Below, one piece after another: positions 1 to 7,884 of a stretch of DNA of 51,356 nucleotides. The translations under genes were made by a program, and so were the position numbers. The DNA is taken from NCBI GenBank assembly GCA_937863225.1, contig CALMEI010000022.1:1-51356 (forward strand), given 5' to 3'. The notes beneath the pieces were generated by a model. That model was not told the origin of the DNA and did not search any database. It saw nothing but the letters and a program-made list of their open reading frames with translations. This DNA is from an uncultured Polaromonas sp. GTDB taxonomy: Bacteria; Pseudomonadota; Gammaproteobacteria; Burkholderiales; Burkholderiaceae_C. Every line of letters begins with the position of its first letter. Positions within the stretch are counted from its first letter, which is position 1.

Positions 1-90
1 TGCCGTAACAATGTGCTGACGCAACGCATGGCTTAAGCCATTGACGGGTGGATGATTCAACTGCAACACATAGACTGATTTTGATGTCAT
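1..90 (-). CDS. Enoyl-CoA hydratase / 3-hydroxyacyl-CoA dehydrogenase family protein, N-terminus only
   Basis: An ATG on the minus strand at 90 opens a frame of 30 codons that runs off the left edge without a stop. The peptide contains LNHPPVNGLSHALRQ, which matches the start of the crotonase domain in FadB-type multifunctional beta-oxidation proteins and enoyl-CoA hydratases (a beta strand, then a PPVN turn and a helix). The product would hydrate trans-2-enoyl-CoA, and in the long FadB form also oxidise 3-hydroxyacyl-CoA. No clear Shine-Dalgarno is visible, so the true start could differ slightly. Only the first strand and helix are present, so single-domain hydratase and FadB fusion cannot be told apart. 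Confidence 0.65.
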   Translation of the reverse strand, partial: MTSKSVYVLQLNHPPVNGLSHALRQHIVTA

Positions 91-150
91 ATAAACCACT
101 GAAAATAAACCACTGTAAATTGATTAGAGTTAAAGTTGAAAATGCAATTT

Positions 151-214
151 TGCTATTTTATTTATAGCACTACAGGCAATAAATACGCGGTCTAAAGCCA
201 TATTTACTCATATA
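151..214 (+). repeat. Short hairpin repeat, copy 1
   Basis: Copy of a family found nine times here. It begins with TGCTAT, a short A/T spacer and ATAGCA, followed by AGGCAATAAATACGC. This copy has TACAGG where most copies have CACTAGG, and its tail is diverged. It sits between the partial crotonase gene and the 3' end of the serine hydrolase gene. Confidence 0.8.
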
Positions 215-233
215 AATGCGATTATTTTACGGT

Positions 234-1394
234 TCAATCCATAGCTGCGTACACCAAATTGCGAAACAAGGGACGATAGTAGTCACGCTGGTTTGGCGCT
301 TGAATCATCATAATGGCAAACATGTCAAGTGTGGGGTCAACAAAAAAACTGGTGCCTGCAATACCGCCCCAATAATACAAACCAGCAGAACCCAATACTG
401 AGCTGATGCCCGCTTCTTTGCGAATAGCAAAACCCAAACCAAAACCATGCCCCGGCGACAAAAGTTCACCCGATGCACCCGCGCGATTCACAGGTATGCT
501 GCCCAAATGGTCAGCGGTCATCATCTGCACGGTGTGGCGACTCAACAAACGCACACCATTAAGTTCACCTTTGTTCAGCATGAACTGCAAAAACTTCGAA
601 TAGTCAGACGCGGTCGATGCCAAGCCCCCGCCGCCCGACTCAAAAGCTGGCGGTGTGTGGATGTTGATCATCTTCAGCTGTATGCCGCCATCGGGGTCTT
701 TTTTGAATGGCTCGGCGATGCGGTGGTGCTTATTTTCTGGAACACTGAACCCAGTCTCCAGCATCCCCAGCGGCTCAAAAATGTGTTGTTGCAAAAAGTC
801 GCCCAAGTTTTGCCCGCTCACCACTTCAACCAAAACGCCCAATACATCGGTTGCACGGCTGTACTCCCATGCCGTACCCGGTTCAAACTGTAAGGGCATG
901 GTGGCCAAAATTTTAGAAAACTCAGCGTTGTTTGCATCACGCAAACTCATGCCAATTTTGGCTTGACGGTAGGCTTTTTGCACTGCCGTGTTACCCAAAA
1001 ATTCGTAAGTCAACCCCGAAGTGTGGCGCAACAAATCTTGAATCGTTGCATTATTTTTAGCAGCAACATAAGTGACTTCCCCATTCGATTCAAACGCCAC
1101 TTGTTGTTTGGAAAATTCTGGCAAATACTTGCTGACGGGGTCGTTCAAAAGTAATTTACCCTGCTCCATCAACATCATCACCGCCACCGACACAATCGGT
1201 TTGGTCATGGAGTAAATGCGAAAAATCGAATCCAAGGCCATGCTTGAACCATCGTTTGGATTCTGCTGGCCCAGCGCTTCAAACACCAACTGCTGTCCGC
1301 CCCGTACCACCATCACCACGGCACCGGGTAAACGTTGTTTGTTAATTTCTAGCTGTAATGTTGCAAGCAATCGGTTTTTGCGGTCTAGTAGCAT
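234..1394 (-). CDS. Serine hydrolase of the beta-lactamase / esterase (EstB-like) family
   Basis: The protein has 386 residues, the usual length for class C beta-lactamase-fold hydrolases. The nucleophile motif SxxK is S62-M-T-K65. The second conserved element is EYSRA around Y178, so the Tyr general base is kept but the Asn of the classical YxN is Arg. HTSGL at about 124-128 and HGFGLGF near the C-terminus are typical of esterases and beta-peptidases of this family. No signal peptide is evident, so a cytoplasmic esterase acting on small esters is more likely than a periplasmic beta-lactamase. The substrate cannot be read from sequence. It is divergent from the DsbA-family gene, with a 119-base gap that shows nothing else. 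Confidence 0.85.
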   Translation of the reverse strand: MLLDRKNRLLATLQLEINKQRLPGAVVMVVRGGQQLVFEALGQQNPNDGSSMALDSIFRIYSMTKPIVSVAVMMLMEQGKLLLNDPVSKYLPEFSKQQVAFESNGEVTYVAAKNNATIQDLLRHTSGLTYEFLGNTAVQKAYRQAKIGMSLRDANNAEFSKILATMPLQFEPGTAWEYSRATDVLGVLVEVVSGQNLGDFLQQHIFEPLGMLETGFSVPENKHHRIAEPFKKDPDGGIQLKMINIHTPPAFESGGGGLASTASDYSKFLQFMLNKGELNGVRLLSRHTVQMMTADHLGSIPVNRAGASGELLSPGHGFGLGFAIRKEAGISSVLGSAGLYYWGGIAGTSFFVDPTLDMFAIMMIQAPNQRDYYRPLFRNLVYAAMD

Positions 1395-1513
1395 GTGAGT
1401 CGTGGTTCGGTTAAGCTTTTCTGGTTTTTTGTCGATGTCGTCAATCCATGTCCATGCGAAGATTATCCCACCAGTGGCATAAGGCTTATGAATTCAGTGT
1501 TTAATACTGATAT

Positions 1514-2173
1514 ATGTCCAATCAATCCCTCATCTATGTTGGCGACCCCATGTGCTCATGGTGTTATGGTTTTGGTGTGCCTTTGCAAGCACTGATGCAA
1601 AATTTGCCCGATGTGCCATTGAATTTGGTTTTAGGTGGTCTGCGTGCTTATAACAAAGAAGTGATGCCTGACAATTTAAAAAACACCATACACCAGCATT
1701 GGGAGGCTGTAAACAAACGCTCTGGCAAACCTTTTGGCACGGGCCAATTTGACCGTAAAGGTTACATCTACGACACCGAACCTGCCTGCCGCGCCGTCGT
1801 CACCATTCGCAACTTAGCGCCCTCACAAACGATGGTGATGTACCATGCTGTGCAACACGCGTTTTATGCGATGGGGCATGACATCACACAAACACAAGTA
1901 CTGGCCGATATTTGGCAAGGTATACAAACACTCCACGCCGACAAAGTGCCACCACAAATCTTGTTAACACGCGAAGAATTTGTGCACGCGTTTGAAAGTG
2001 ACAAAATGAGAATGCTCACGCATGTCGATTTTGAGCAAGTACAGCAATGGGGTATACAGGGCTTTCCAGCGTTAATCGCGGTCAACGGTGAACAAGGTCA
2101 CCTCATCGCCAATGGCTATATGGAAGCGGACGAATTACTGCAACGCGTGCAACAGGCGTTTGCGGCTCATTGA
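1514..2173 (+). CDS. DsbA-family thioredoxin-fold oxidoreductase
   Basis: The protein has 219 residues with a CSWC active site at C14-C17 right after the first beta strand (MSNQSLIYVGDPMCSWCYG). This matches the cytoplasmic DsbA/FrnE-like group (COG3531). There is no signal peptide, so it probably acts in the cytosol in thiol-disulfide exchange or as a stress-related isomerase. The cis-Pro loop is visible as GIQGFPAL near the C-terminus. The helical insert between these motifs is about the usual size. No strong Shine-Dalgarno precedes the ATG. Its end lies 53 bases before the likely start of the small copper-associated gene, so co-transcription is possible. Confidence 0.85.
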   Translation: MSNQSLIYVGDPMCSWCYGFGVPLQALMQNLPDVPLNLVLGGLRAYNKEVMPDNLKNTIHQHWEAVNKRSGKPFGTGQFDRKGYIYDTEPACRAVVTIRNLAPSQTMVMYHAVQHAFYAMGHDITQTQVLADIWQGIQTLHADKVPPQILLTREEFVHAFESDKMRMLTHVDFEQVQQWGIQGFPALIAVNGEQGHLIANGYMEADELLQRVQQAFAAH

Positions 2174-2226
2174 AGCCCTTCAAAACGCGTATTGGAACTT
2201 TGAACTGCATGGGCTATCATAGAACC

Positions 2227-2640
2227 ATGCGTCGCGTTGTGTTCATCATGATGATTGCCCTGATACCCTTTCGCGGTTGGTTGGGCGAAGCCATGGCGAC
2301 TCAAATGGCCAGTGAGCTTGTGCATCAGACTCAAACACAAATTACTATAAATAATATAGCACCTCAGGCAATAAATACGCCGCATACAGCCGAAAATCAT
2401 CATAATATGGTTGCAAGTAAGCCTGCTTGTGCCATGCACCATGCGTCAGCAGATACGGACAGCCAAACACCAGCCAAAAAGGCGACTTGTGACAATTGCC
2501 AAGCCTGTCATGCCAACGGTTTGGTTGCACACATGCCTCGCATTGCGCACATCGCGACGCAGCACGGTGCACCTGTATCACCCCACATCATCTACGCCAG
2601 CGCGACGCCCACACGCGCGCAAAAACCACCACTTTTGTAG
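2227..2640 (+). CDS. Small Cys/His-rich exported protein of the copper cluster, with a repeat inside the coding sequence
   Basis: The frame opens at TTG 2170, overlapping the previous gene, but the ATG at 2227 gives a proper signal peptide (MRRVVFIMMIALIPFRGW) and is preferred, giving 137 residues. The mature part is rich in His and has a CDNCQAC motif and a Cys-Ala-Met-His-His stretch, features of small copper-responsive proteins that precede copper operons (CopL/DUF2946-like). Codons 40-61 are encoded by one copy of the short repeat family (2344-2408), which stays open because the usual in-frame TAG reads CAG here. It probably binds copper in the periplasm. Family assignment is inferred from composition and context only. 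Confidence 0.6.
   Translation: MRRVVFIMMIALIPFRGWLGEAMATQMASELVHQTQTQITINNIAPQAINTPHTAENHHNMVASKPACAMHHASADTDSQTPAKKATCDNCQACHANGLVAHMPRIAHIATQHGAPVSPHIIYASATPTRAQKPPLL
2344..2408 (+). repeat. Short hairpin repeat, copy 2, inside a coding region
   Basis: The copy contains ATATAGCACCTCAGGCAATA, then AATACGCCGCATACAGCC. It belongs to the CTCAGG subtype also seen at 35285. It lies in frame within the small Cys/His-rich gene and encodes part of the mature protein. Confidence 0.8.
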
Positions 2641-2757
2641 TCTCCCCACCCAAACTCCGTCTGTACTTTTGTAAAAGCGCGGCATCGGCAGTGTCGGTTG
2701 GTTCATTTTGAATGTGAGCGCAGTGCGTTCAGTTTTATCAAATCATTGGAGTAAACA

Positions 2758-3099
2758 ATGCCGTCATTTTATAAACACACAGCCGTGTTGATGAGTTACC
2801 TGGTCGGTGGGCTTATGGCCAACCTGTTCACCGGTGTCGTCAGCGCACAAACCGCAAGTACAAGTCGCAGCGGTGGCAGCAATTCAAATACCACACTCAG
2901 CTACACCTCACCTATTGCGAATTACCTGACTTTTCAAGATGAAAAAATGAGCGCTTGGAAAGCGACGAACGACCATGTTAAAAACATCGGCGGCTGGCGA
3001 GCGTATGCCAAAGAAGCACAGCAGCCCGACAACACACCCACCCCTGCTAACAACAATAACACCAAGCCCAATCCGCATGCTGGGCATAAGGGGCACTGA
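2758..3099 (+). CDS. Small exported protein with His-rich tail, copper cluster
   Basis: The protein has 113 residues with a Shine-Dalgarno (TTGGAG) seven bases before the ATG. An N-terminal signal peptide ends near VVSAQTAS. The mature region has a Ser/Thr/Asn-rich stretch, a short conserved-looking block (YLTFQDEKMSAWKATNDHV) and a tail ending HAGHKGH, which could bind copper. It ends two bases before the TolC-like gene, so the two are probably one transcript and translationally coupled. No enzymatic domain is visible. Similar small proteins are known beside TolC/multicopper-oxidase pairs in betaproteobacteria, but the function is not established. Confidence 0.75.
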   Translation: MPSFYKHTAVLMSYLVGGLMANLFTGVVSAQTASTSRSGGSNSNTTLSYTSPIANYLTFQDEKMSAWKATNDHVKNIGGWRAYAKEAQQPDNTPTPANNNNTKPNPHAGHKGH

Positions 3100-3101
3100 C
3101 C

Positions 3102-4517
3102 ATGACAGCATTTAAATCTTTGACAGCATTGGCAGTGAGTGCTTTGCTCGCCGGCTGTACAACGGTCAATTTAGACCAAACCATTGAACACACGCAAGCT
3201 CAAACCAACGCCCTGACAGGCACGCAACTCAAGTTGCTGCGTACAGCCGAAGACAAAGCAGCGCGTGACACGCTGGTGTCTACTTTACTGGCAGCACCAT
3301 TGGGGCAAACCAGCGCCATTCAAATCGCTGTGCTCAACAGCCCTGCGCTGCAATCCCTACTCGCCGAACGCTGGGCTGACCTATCGCAGGCCGTGCAAAG
3401 TGGCCGTTTACCCAATCCTATTTTGCGTCTAGAGCGCGTGCGCCTGCTGGACGAAACCGAACTGGGGCGAGTGTTGGCCTTTGGTTTACTCGATTTATTG
3501 ACCCTGCCACAGCGCAACCAAATGGCCAACGCACGCAAGGCACAAGCACAACTGCAAATGACCAGTGATGTGACAGGTTTGGTCACACAGGTGCGCATGG
3601 CGTGGATACATGCCATAGCAGCGCAAGAAACTGCCATCTATGCCACGCAGGTGTACGAATCGGCACAAGCCTCTGCAGAGCTGGCCAAGCGCATGCAAAG
3701 AGTGGGCAATTTCACGCGGTTGCAACGTGCTCGCCAACAAGCGTTTTATGCCGATGCCGCTGCCCAATTGCTCAGCAGCCAACAAAGCGCCACCGCGTCA
3801 CGCGAAGCACTGGTGCGTGTATTAGGACTAGACGATACGCAAGCCAGCGCTTTGAAATTGCCGCAGCGACTGCCGGACATACCCAAAACATTCATCACAC
3901 CGCAAGAGCTGAACCAAAAGCTAGCGACACAGCGCTTGGATGTGCGCATGGCACAAGCGCAACTGGCAACCGCCAGCCGCGCACAAGGCTTGACTGTGCT
4001 GTCAAGTTTGACAGACGCAGAGCTGGGTCTGGTGCGCAACACTGCGCGTGACACACATGAAGGCACATCGACCACCAGCCGAGGTTTTGAGCTGGATATT
4101 CGATTACCATTGTTTGACTGGGGCGATGCGCAGCGTGCCAACATGAACGCCACCACATTGGCTGCATCCAACCGACTCGAAGCCGTGCTGCGCGCCGCCA
4201 GCTCTGAACTGCGCGAAAACTATACCGCTTATCGCACCGCCTACGACCTATCGCGGCATTACCGTGATGAAGTGGTGCAGTTGCGCAAAATTATTTCTGA
4301 AGAAAACGTACTGCTTTACAACGGCATGTTCATCGGCGTATTTGAGTTGTTAGCTGACCAACGCGACCAAGTCAAAAGCGTGATGGCTGCCATTGCCGCG
4401 CAGCAGCAATTTTGGTTGGCCGATGCCGCATTGCAATCAACGGTGCTGGGCAAACCCATGTCTGCACCTGCTATTTCAACCCCTTCAACCGCCAGCAGCG
4501 AAGTTGCAGCGCATTAA
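3102..4517 (+). CDS. TolC-family outer membrane lipoprotein
   Basis: The protein has 471 residues. It begins with a lipoprotein signal peptide with lipobox LLAGC, Cys at residue 19. The rest is Ala/Gln/Leu-rich and predicted helical in two related halves, as in outer membrane efflux proteins (OEP repeats). Features include the PNPILRLERVRL turn and, in the second half, DIRLPLFDWGDAQRANM, a common TolC-family signature. Family members trimerise and span the outer membrane and periplasm. It lies between the His-rich protein and the multicopper oxidase, and no CusA/CusB-type pump or adaptor gene is in the cluster. It may therefore serve a pump encoded elsewhere or copper secretion with the oxidase. 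Confidence 0.88.
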   Translation: MTAFKSLTALAVSALLAGCTTVNLDQTIEHTQAQTNALTGTQLKLLRTAEDKAARDTLVSTLLAAPLGQTSAIQIAVLNSPALQSLLAERWADLSQAVQSGRLPNPILRLERVRLLDETELGRVLAFGLLDLLTLPQRNQMANARKAQAQLQMTSDVTGLVTQVRMAWIHAIAAQETAIYATQVYESAQASAELAKRMQRVGNFTRLQRARQQAFYADAAAQLLSSQQSATASREALVRVLGLDDTQASALKLPQRLPDIPKTFITPQELNQKLATQRLDVRMAQAQLATASRAQGLTVLSSLTDAELGLVRNTARDTHEGTSTTSRGFELDIRLPLFDWGDAQRANMNATTLAASNRLEAVLRAASSELRENYTAYRTAYDLSRHYRDEVVQLRKIISEENVLLYNGMFIGVFELLADQRDQVKSVMAAIAAQQQFWLADAALQSTVLGKPMSAPAISTPSTASSEVAAH

Positions 4518-4532
4518 TTTCTAAGACACACC

Positions 4533-5972
4533 ATGAACCAACATACAAACAAATCGATGTCATCGCGTCGTCACTTTTTAGGTGGCGCAGGCGCTATCGC
4601 GGCGGCCGTTAGCGCAACCAGTGTCAGCAAAGTGGCCCTCGCCGCCATCCCTGAACCCATACTGCAAAGCAAACCTGACACCATGCCACCGTTGGTGCCC
4701 CAAACGGGACGCCCATACAACCCAGTGGTGACTCTGAACGGCTGGACACTGCCGTGGCGCATGAACCAAGGCGTGAAGGAATTTCACCTCGTGGCCGAAC
4801 CCGTTGTGCGCGAAATGGCTCCGGGTTTTAAAGCACATTTGTGGGGCTACAACGGCCAGTCACCGGGTCCAACCATTGAAGTGGTGGAAGGCGACCGCGT
4901 GCGCATTTACGTAACCAACAAACTGCCCGAGCACACCAGCGTGCACTGGCACGGTCAGCGCCTGCCTAACGGCATGGATGGCGTGTCGGGCTTGACGCAA
5001 AAATCCATTCAGCCTGGCAAAACTTTTGTGTATGAATTTGTAGCGCGTCGCCCCGGCACGTTCATGTACCACCCACATGCCGACGAAATGGTGCAAATGG
5101 CCATGGGCATGATGGGGTTTTGGGTGACACACCCCAAAACCAAGCACCCGCACATCAGCGAGGTGGACCGCGATTTTTGCTTTCTGCTCAATTCCTACGA
5201 CATCGACCCCGGTGCCTACACACCCAAAATCATGACCATGACTGACTTTAATATTTGGAGCTGGAACAGCCGTGTCTTCCCGGGTATTGACTCACTTCAT
5301 GTGCGGCAAAACGACAAAGTACGCATCCGTGTGGGTAACCTCACCATGACCAACCATCCCATTCATTTACATGGTCACGAGTTTGAAGTGACGGGGACCG
5401 ACGGCGGCCCTGTACCTAAAAGCGCACGCTGGCCAGAAGTCACCACAGACGTCGCCGTGGGGCAAATGCGTCAATTTGAGTTTGTCGCCAGCGAGTTGGG
5501 TGACTGGGCCTTTCACTGCCACAAATCGCACCACACCATGAACGCCATGGGGCACAACGTGCCCACCATGATTGGCGTCGACCACAGTCAGGTTGTCAAA
5601 AGCATCACCAAACTGATCCCCGACTACATGGTCATGGGAGAGCGTGGCATGGCCGACATGGCTGAAATGACCATGCCGTTGCCCGACAACACCGCCCCCA
5701 TGATGACGGGTGATGGTCCCTTTGGAGGTGTCGAAATGGGTGGCATGTTCAGCGTGCTCAAAGTGCGTAAAGACCAAAAACCCGGAGACTACAGCAACCC
5801 CGATTGGTACAAACACCCAGAAGGTACGGTAGCGTTTGAAGTCAACGGCTCGGTGCCTGACCCGTTACGCTTTCAAGCTGAAAACAAATCGTCAATGCAC
5901 CTGTTGCACAAAAAACAAAAAGAGGTGGAGGTACACATTCGCAAACCCACCATGGAAAGCATGAAACATTAA
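4533..5972 (+). CDS. Two-domain multicopper oxidase, Tat-exported, with Met-rich tail
   Basis: The protein has 479 residues and starts with a twin-arginine signal (SRRHFLGGAG, residues 11-20). Copper ligands are clear: HWH at 138-140, YHPHADE at 179-185, HPIHLHGHEF from 275, and FHCHKSHH from 327. The second pair lies only about 137 residues after the first, so the middle cupredoxin domain of CueO/CopA enzymes is absent and the layout is that of two-domain oxidases. A tail of about 130 residues follows, with many Met between roughly 365 and 405. It probably oxidises Cu(I) or another substrate in the periplasm and supports copper resistance. It starts 16 bases after the TolC-like gene. Confidence 0.9.
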   Translation: MNQHTNKSMSSRRHFLGGAGAIAAAVSATSVSKVALAAIPEPILQSKPDTMPPLVPQTGRPYNPVVTLNGWTLPWRMNQGVKEFHLVAEPVVREMAPGFKAHLWGYNGQSPGPTIEVVEGDRVRIYVTNKLPEHTSVHWHGQRLPNGMDGVSGLTQKSIQPGKTFVYEFVARRPGTFMYHPHADEMVQMAMGMMGFWVTHPKTKHPHISEVDRDFCFLLNSYDIDPGAYTPKIMTMTDFNIWSWNSRVFPGIDSLHVRQNDKVRIRVGNLTMTNHPIHLHGHEFEVTGTDGGPVPKSARWPEVTTDVAVGQMRQFEFVASELGDWAFHCHKSHHTMNAMGHNVPTMIGVDHSQVVKSITKLIPDYMVMGERGMADMAEMTMPLPDNTAPMMTGDGPFGGVEMGGMFSVLKVRKDQKPGDYSNPDWYKHPEGTVAFEVNGSVPDPLRFQAENKSSMHLLHKKQKEVEVHIRKPTMESMKH

Positions 5973-6013
5973 TAATATCATTTGATGAATTGATCAAAAT
6001 TTCGTTTCAATTT

Positions 6014-6078
6014 CTACTATTTTTATAGCAACATAGGCAATATATACGCCGCTTACATGCCAATTGGATTCTTTATTA
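6014..6078 (+). repeat. Short hairpin repeat, copy 3
   Basis: Diverged copy: CTACTATTTTTATAGCAA, then AGGCAATATATACGCCGC. It lies between the multicopper oxidase and the CusF-like gene, the only gap over 50 bases between the TolC-like gene and the end of the copper cluster. Confidence 0.75.
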
Positions 6079-6113
6079 TTTAAATTTTTACCGTTACAAC
6101 CAAGGAATATGCC

Positions 6114-6407
6114 ATGAAAAAACTTCTCACCATCGCCCTTTTAAGCAGCATCACCACCCTTACAGCACTTGCACAAATCGGTTTACCTAAAACCGAAGCA
6201 GAAGTTCGCAAAGTGGATGTTGAAGGCAAGAAAATCACGCTCAAACATGGCGTAATTAAAAACTTAGACATGCCGGGCATGACCATGGTGTTTGCGGTGA
6301 AAGATGCCAAACTACTTGATGATGTGAAAACGGGAGATAAAGTCAGCTTCACGGCTGATCACATCAACGGTGTATTTACCGTTTTAACAATCAAAAAAAC
6401 GAACTGA
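6114..6407 (+). CDS. CusF-like periplasmic copper-binding protein
   Basis: The protein has 97 residues: a signal peptide (about 20 residues, ending at ALAQ) and a small OB-fold-like domain. The conserved core KHG...DMPGMTMVF supplies H45, M53, M56 and M58. In E. coli CusF the Cu(I) site is His, Trp, Met, Met. Here the Trp position appears to be Met or Leu, as in many family members annotated copper-binding protein. It likely binds Cu(I)/Ag(I) in the periplasm and hands it to the oxidase or an efflux protein. A short Shine-Dalgarno-like AAGGA precedes the ATG. It closes the copper cluster. Confidence 0.88.
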   Translation: MKKLLTIALLSSITTLTALAQIGLPKTEAEVRKVDVEGKKITLKHGVIKNLDMPGMTMVFAVKDAKLLDDVKTGDKVSFTADHINGVFTVLTIKKTN

Positions 6408-6487
6408 AGCTTACGCCACACGACGAGCTATTCGATGGCTTTGGCTGCAATTGATATCAAGAAATCGTCATATGTTATAGTTTAAGC

Positions 6488-7600
6488 ATGACTCCCGTCG
6501 ATGCCAGGATGAACCACATAGCCGTTGCGCGGCGTAGCGTTCTCGAAGATCGCGGGTCGCTGCCGAGCAGCCATATCGATAGCTGGATAGAGCACTCATG
6601 GAAACGATGCCTCTCCAAAGGCTTTCAGCCGCAAACCGCCGTGGAATTCGCACAAATCAGCAGACAAGATTTGCATCGCGTGAAGTTAGAAAATCACGAC
6701 CTGTTATGTGCCGCCAAACCCTTGATGGATAAATTAGGGCGTGCCATAGCAAATACAAACTATTTCGCAATTTTGACCAATGCGCACGGAATAGTTATTG
6801 ATACTAATGGGCCAATTGATCATTCTGACAAACGCGCCAGATTGATCAGCAGAATTGGCGTAGATTTGTCAGAACATACCGTAGGCACCACCGCCATTGG
6901 CGCAGCATTGACCGAACTACAACCCGTTTGGCTACACCGTGGTGAGCATTTCTTCAACGACAACACCGCATTTAGCTGCGCCGGCTCGCCTTTATTTGGA
7001 TCAACGGGACAATGCATTGGTATGTTGGATCTGACTGGCATCATGGTGCCAGAACGCCCTGAGCTGAAACACTTGACCTCATTAACCGCTCGTACAATTG
7101 AAAACGCGCTGTTACTACAACAAGCACACAATTTACTGTTGCGCATCAATTGGCCAGGTCAACCGCTCGGCGAAGACACCGACGGGTTGATAGCGCTGGA
7201 CAACGATGGCAACATCTTAGGTGCCAACCAATCCGCGCGCTTCATGGTGCCGCAATTAGCGCAGCTCAGCAGCAGTGCTGGAATGCATGCCAGCGACTTG
7301 TTTGCCATGTCGTTTTCTATGCTGTTTGACAGTTCTCGTCGCTCACATGCTGCCATCGAGGTACCGCTTTGGTCAGGTTTACGCATCATCGCTTTGGCAT
7401 TGCGTCCTGAAAACGAACGCATAAGCATGCACATCCGTACCGATTCCCTCTGTGCTAATCAAGCGTTGCGTGATGTAGAAACTGAGATGATCAAGCAAGC
7501 AGTTGACCAGGCCCGAGGCAATATTGCACAAGCCGCACGCGATTTGGGAATTAGTCGTGCAACGCTATATCGAAAACTAGCGACAAAAAAACTGACATAA
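6488..7600 (+). CDS. GAF and Fis-type HTH regulator without sigma-54 ATPase domain
   Basis: The protein has 370 residues. The N-terminal third matches the AcoR-type start of sigma-54 activators (SWKRCLSKGFQP, then a GAF domain at about 75-215 with HTVGTTAIGAALTE). A PAS-like segment follows (LIALDNDGNILGANQSA, about 225-245). The last 45 residues are a Fis/HTH_8 helix-turn-helix (IAQAARDLGISRATLYRKL). The central AAA+ domain with GAFTGA loop and Walker motifs, about 240 residues in AcoR, is absent. Such a protein cannot remodel sigma-54 polymerase and should act by direct binding. It reads toward the aor genes and probably responds to an aldehyde or related ligand through GAF, which is inference. 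Confidence 0.8.
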   Translation: MTPVDARMNHIAVARRSVLEDRGSLPSSHIDSWIEHSWKRCLSKGFQPQTAVEFAQISRQDLHRVKLENHDLLCAAKPLMDKLGRAIANTNYFAILTNAHGIVIDTNGPIDHSDKRARLISRIGVDLSEHTVGTTAIGAALTELQPVWLHRGEHFFNDNTAFSCAGSPLFGSTGQCIGMLDLTGIMVPERPELKHLTSLTARTIENALLLQQAHNLLLRINWPGQPLGEDTDGLIALDNDGNILGANQSARFMVPQLAQLSSSAGMHASDLFAMSFSMLFDSSRRSHAAIEVPLWSGLRIIALALRPENERISMHIRTDSLCANQALRDVETEMIKQAVDQARGNIAQAARDLGISRATLYRKLATKKLT

Positions 7601-7721
7601 GTTGGCACACGTTTAGTTCATGTAGGTTTGCGCCTTCATACTATCTGCCGAATGCGCATCAACAAGTGCCGAGATAATTTACTTATCCAGCGTTTTTAAA
7701 AACTAAAACGCATCATGAATG

Positions 7722-7777
7722 TCTCATTTTGAGAATACACACTCACTATTAGGGTTAATCCTTAGCTCTGAGGCTCA
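7722..7777. promoter_or_regulatory. Candidate operators upstream of aorA
   Basis: The 284-base gap before aorA holds two perfect inverted repeats: TCTCATTTTGAGA at 7722-7734 and TGAGGCTCA at 7769-7777. Both contain TGAG half-sites, 35 bases apart. A looser inverted repeat CTATG...CATAG lies at 7795-7814. Their position between the Fis-type regulator gene and the aor operon makes them candidate binding sites for that regulator. No convincing -35/-10 or -24/-12 promoter was found, so this is a suggestion only. Confidence 0.3.
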
Positions 7778-7884
7778 AACTTTCGTGTCCAATGCTATGC
7801 ATAAGAATACATAGGCTTAGCAATTAGTTATTTTCAATTGCATACCTTTTAACTTGATTTGTTCAATAACGATGGAGGACTGAC

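Noticed and set aside
5367-5816. A His-rich 149-codon minus-strand frame inside the multicopper oxidase gene
   Set aside because: The His richness mirrors the Met/His codons of the oxidase on the other strand; no start signal is present.
7601-7620. TGGCAC-like half of a sigma-54 promoter after the regulator gene
   Set aside because: The -12 part (TTGC) is missing at the right distance and the site is far from aorA; the regulator also lacks the sigma-54 ATPase domain.
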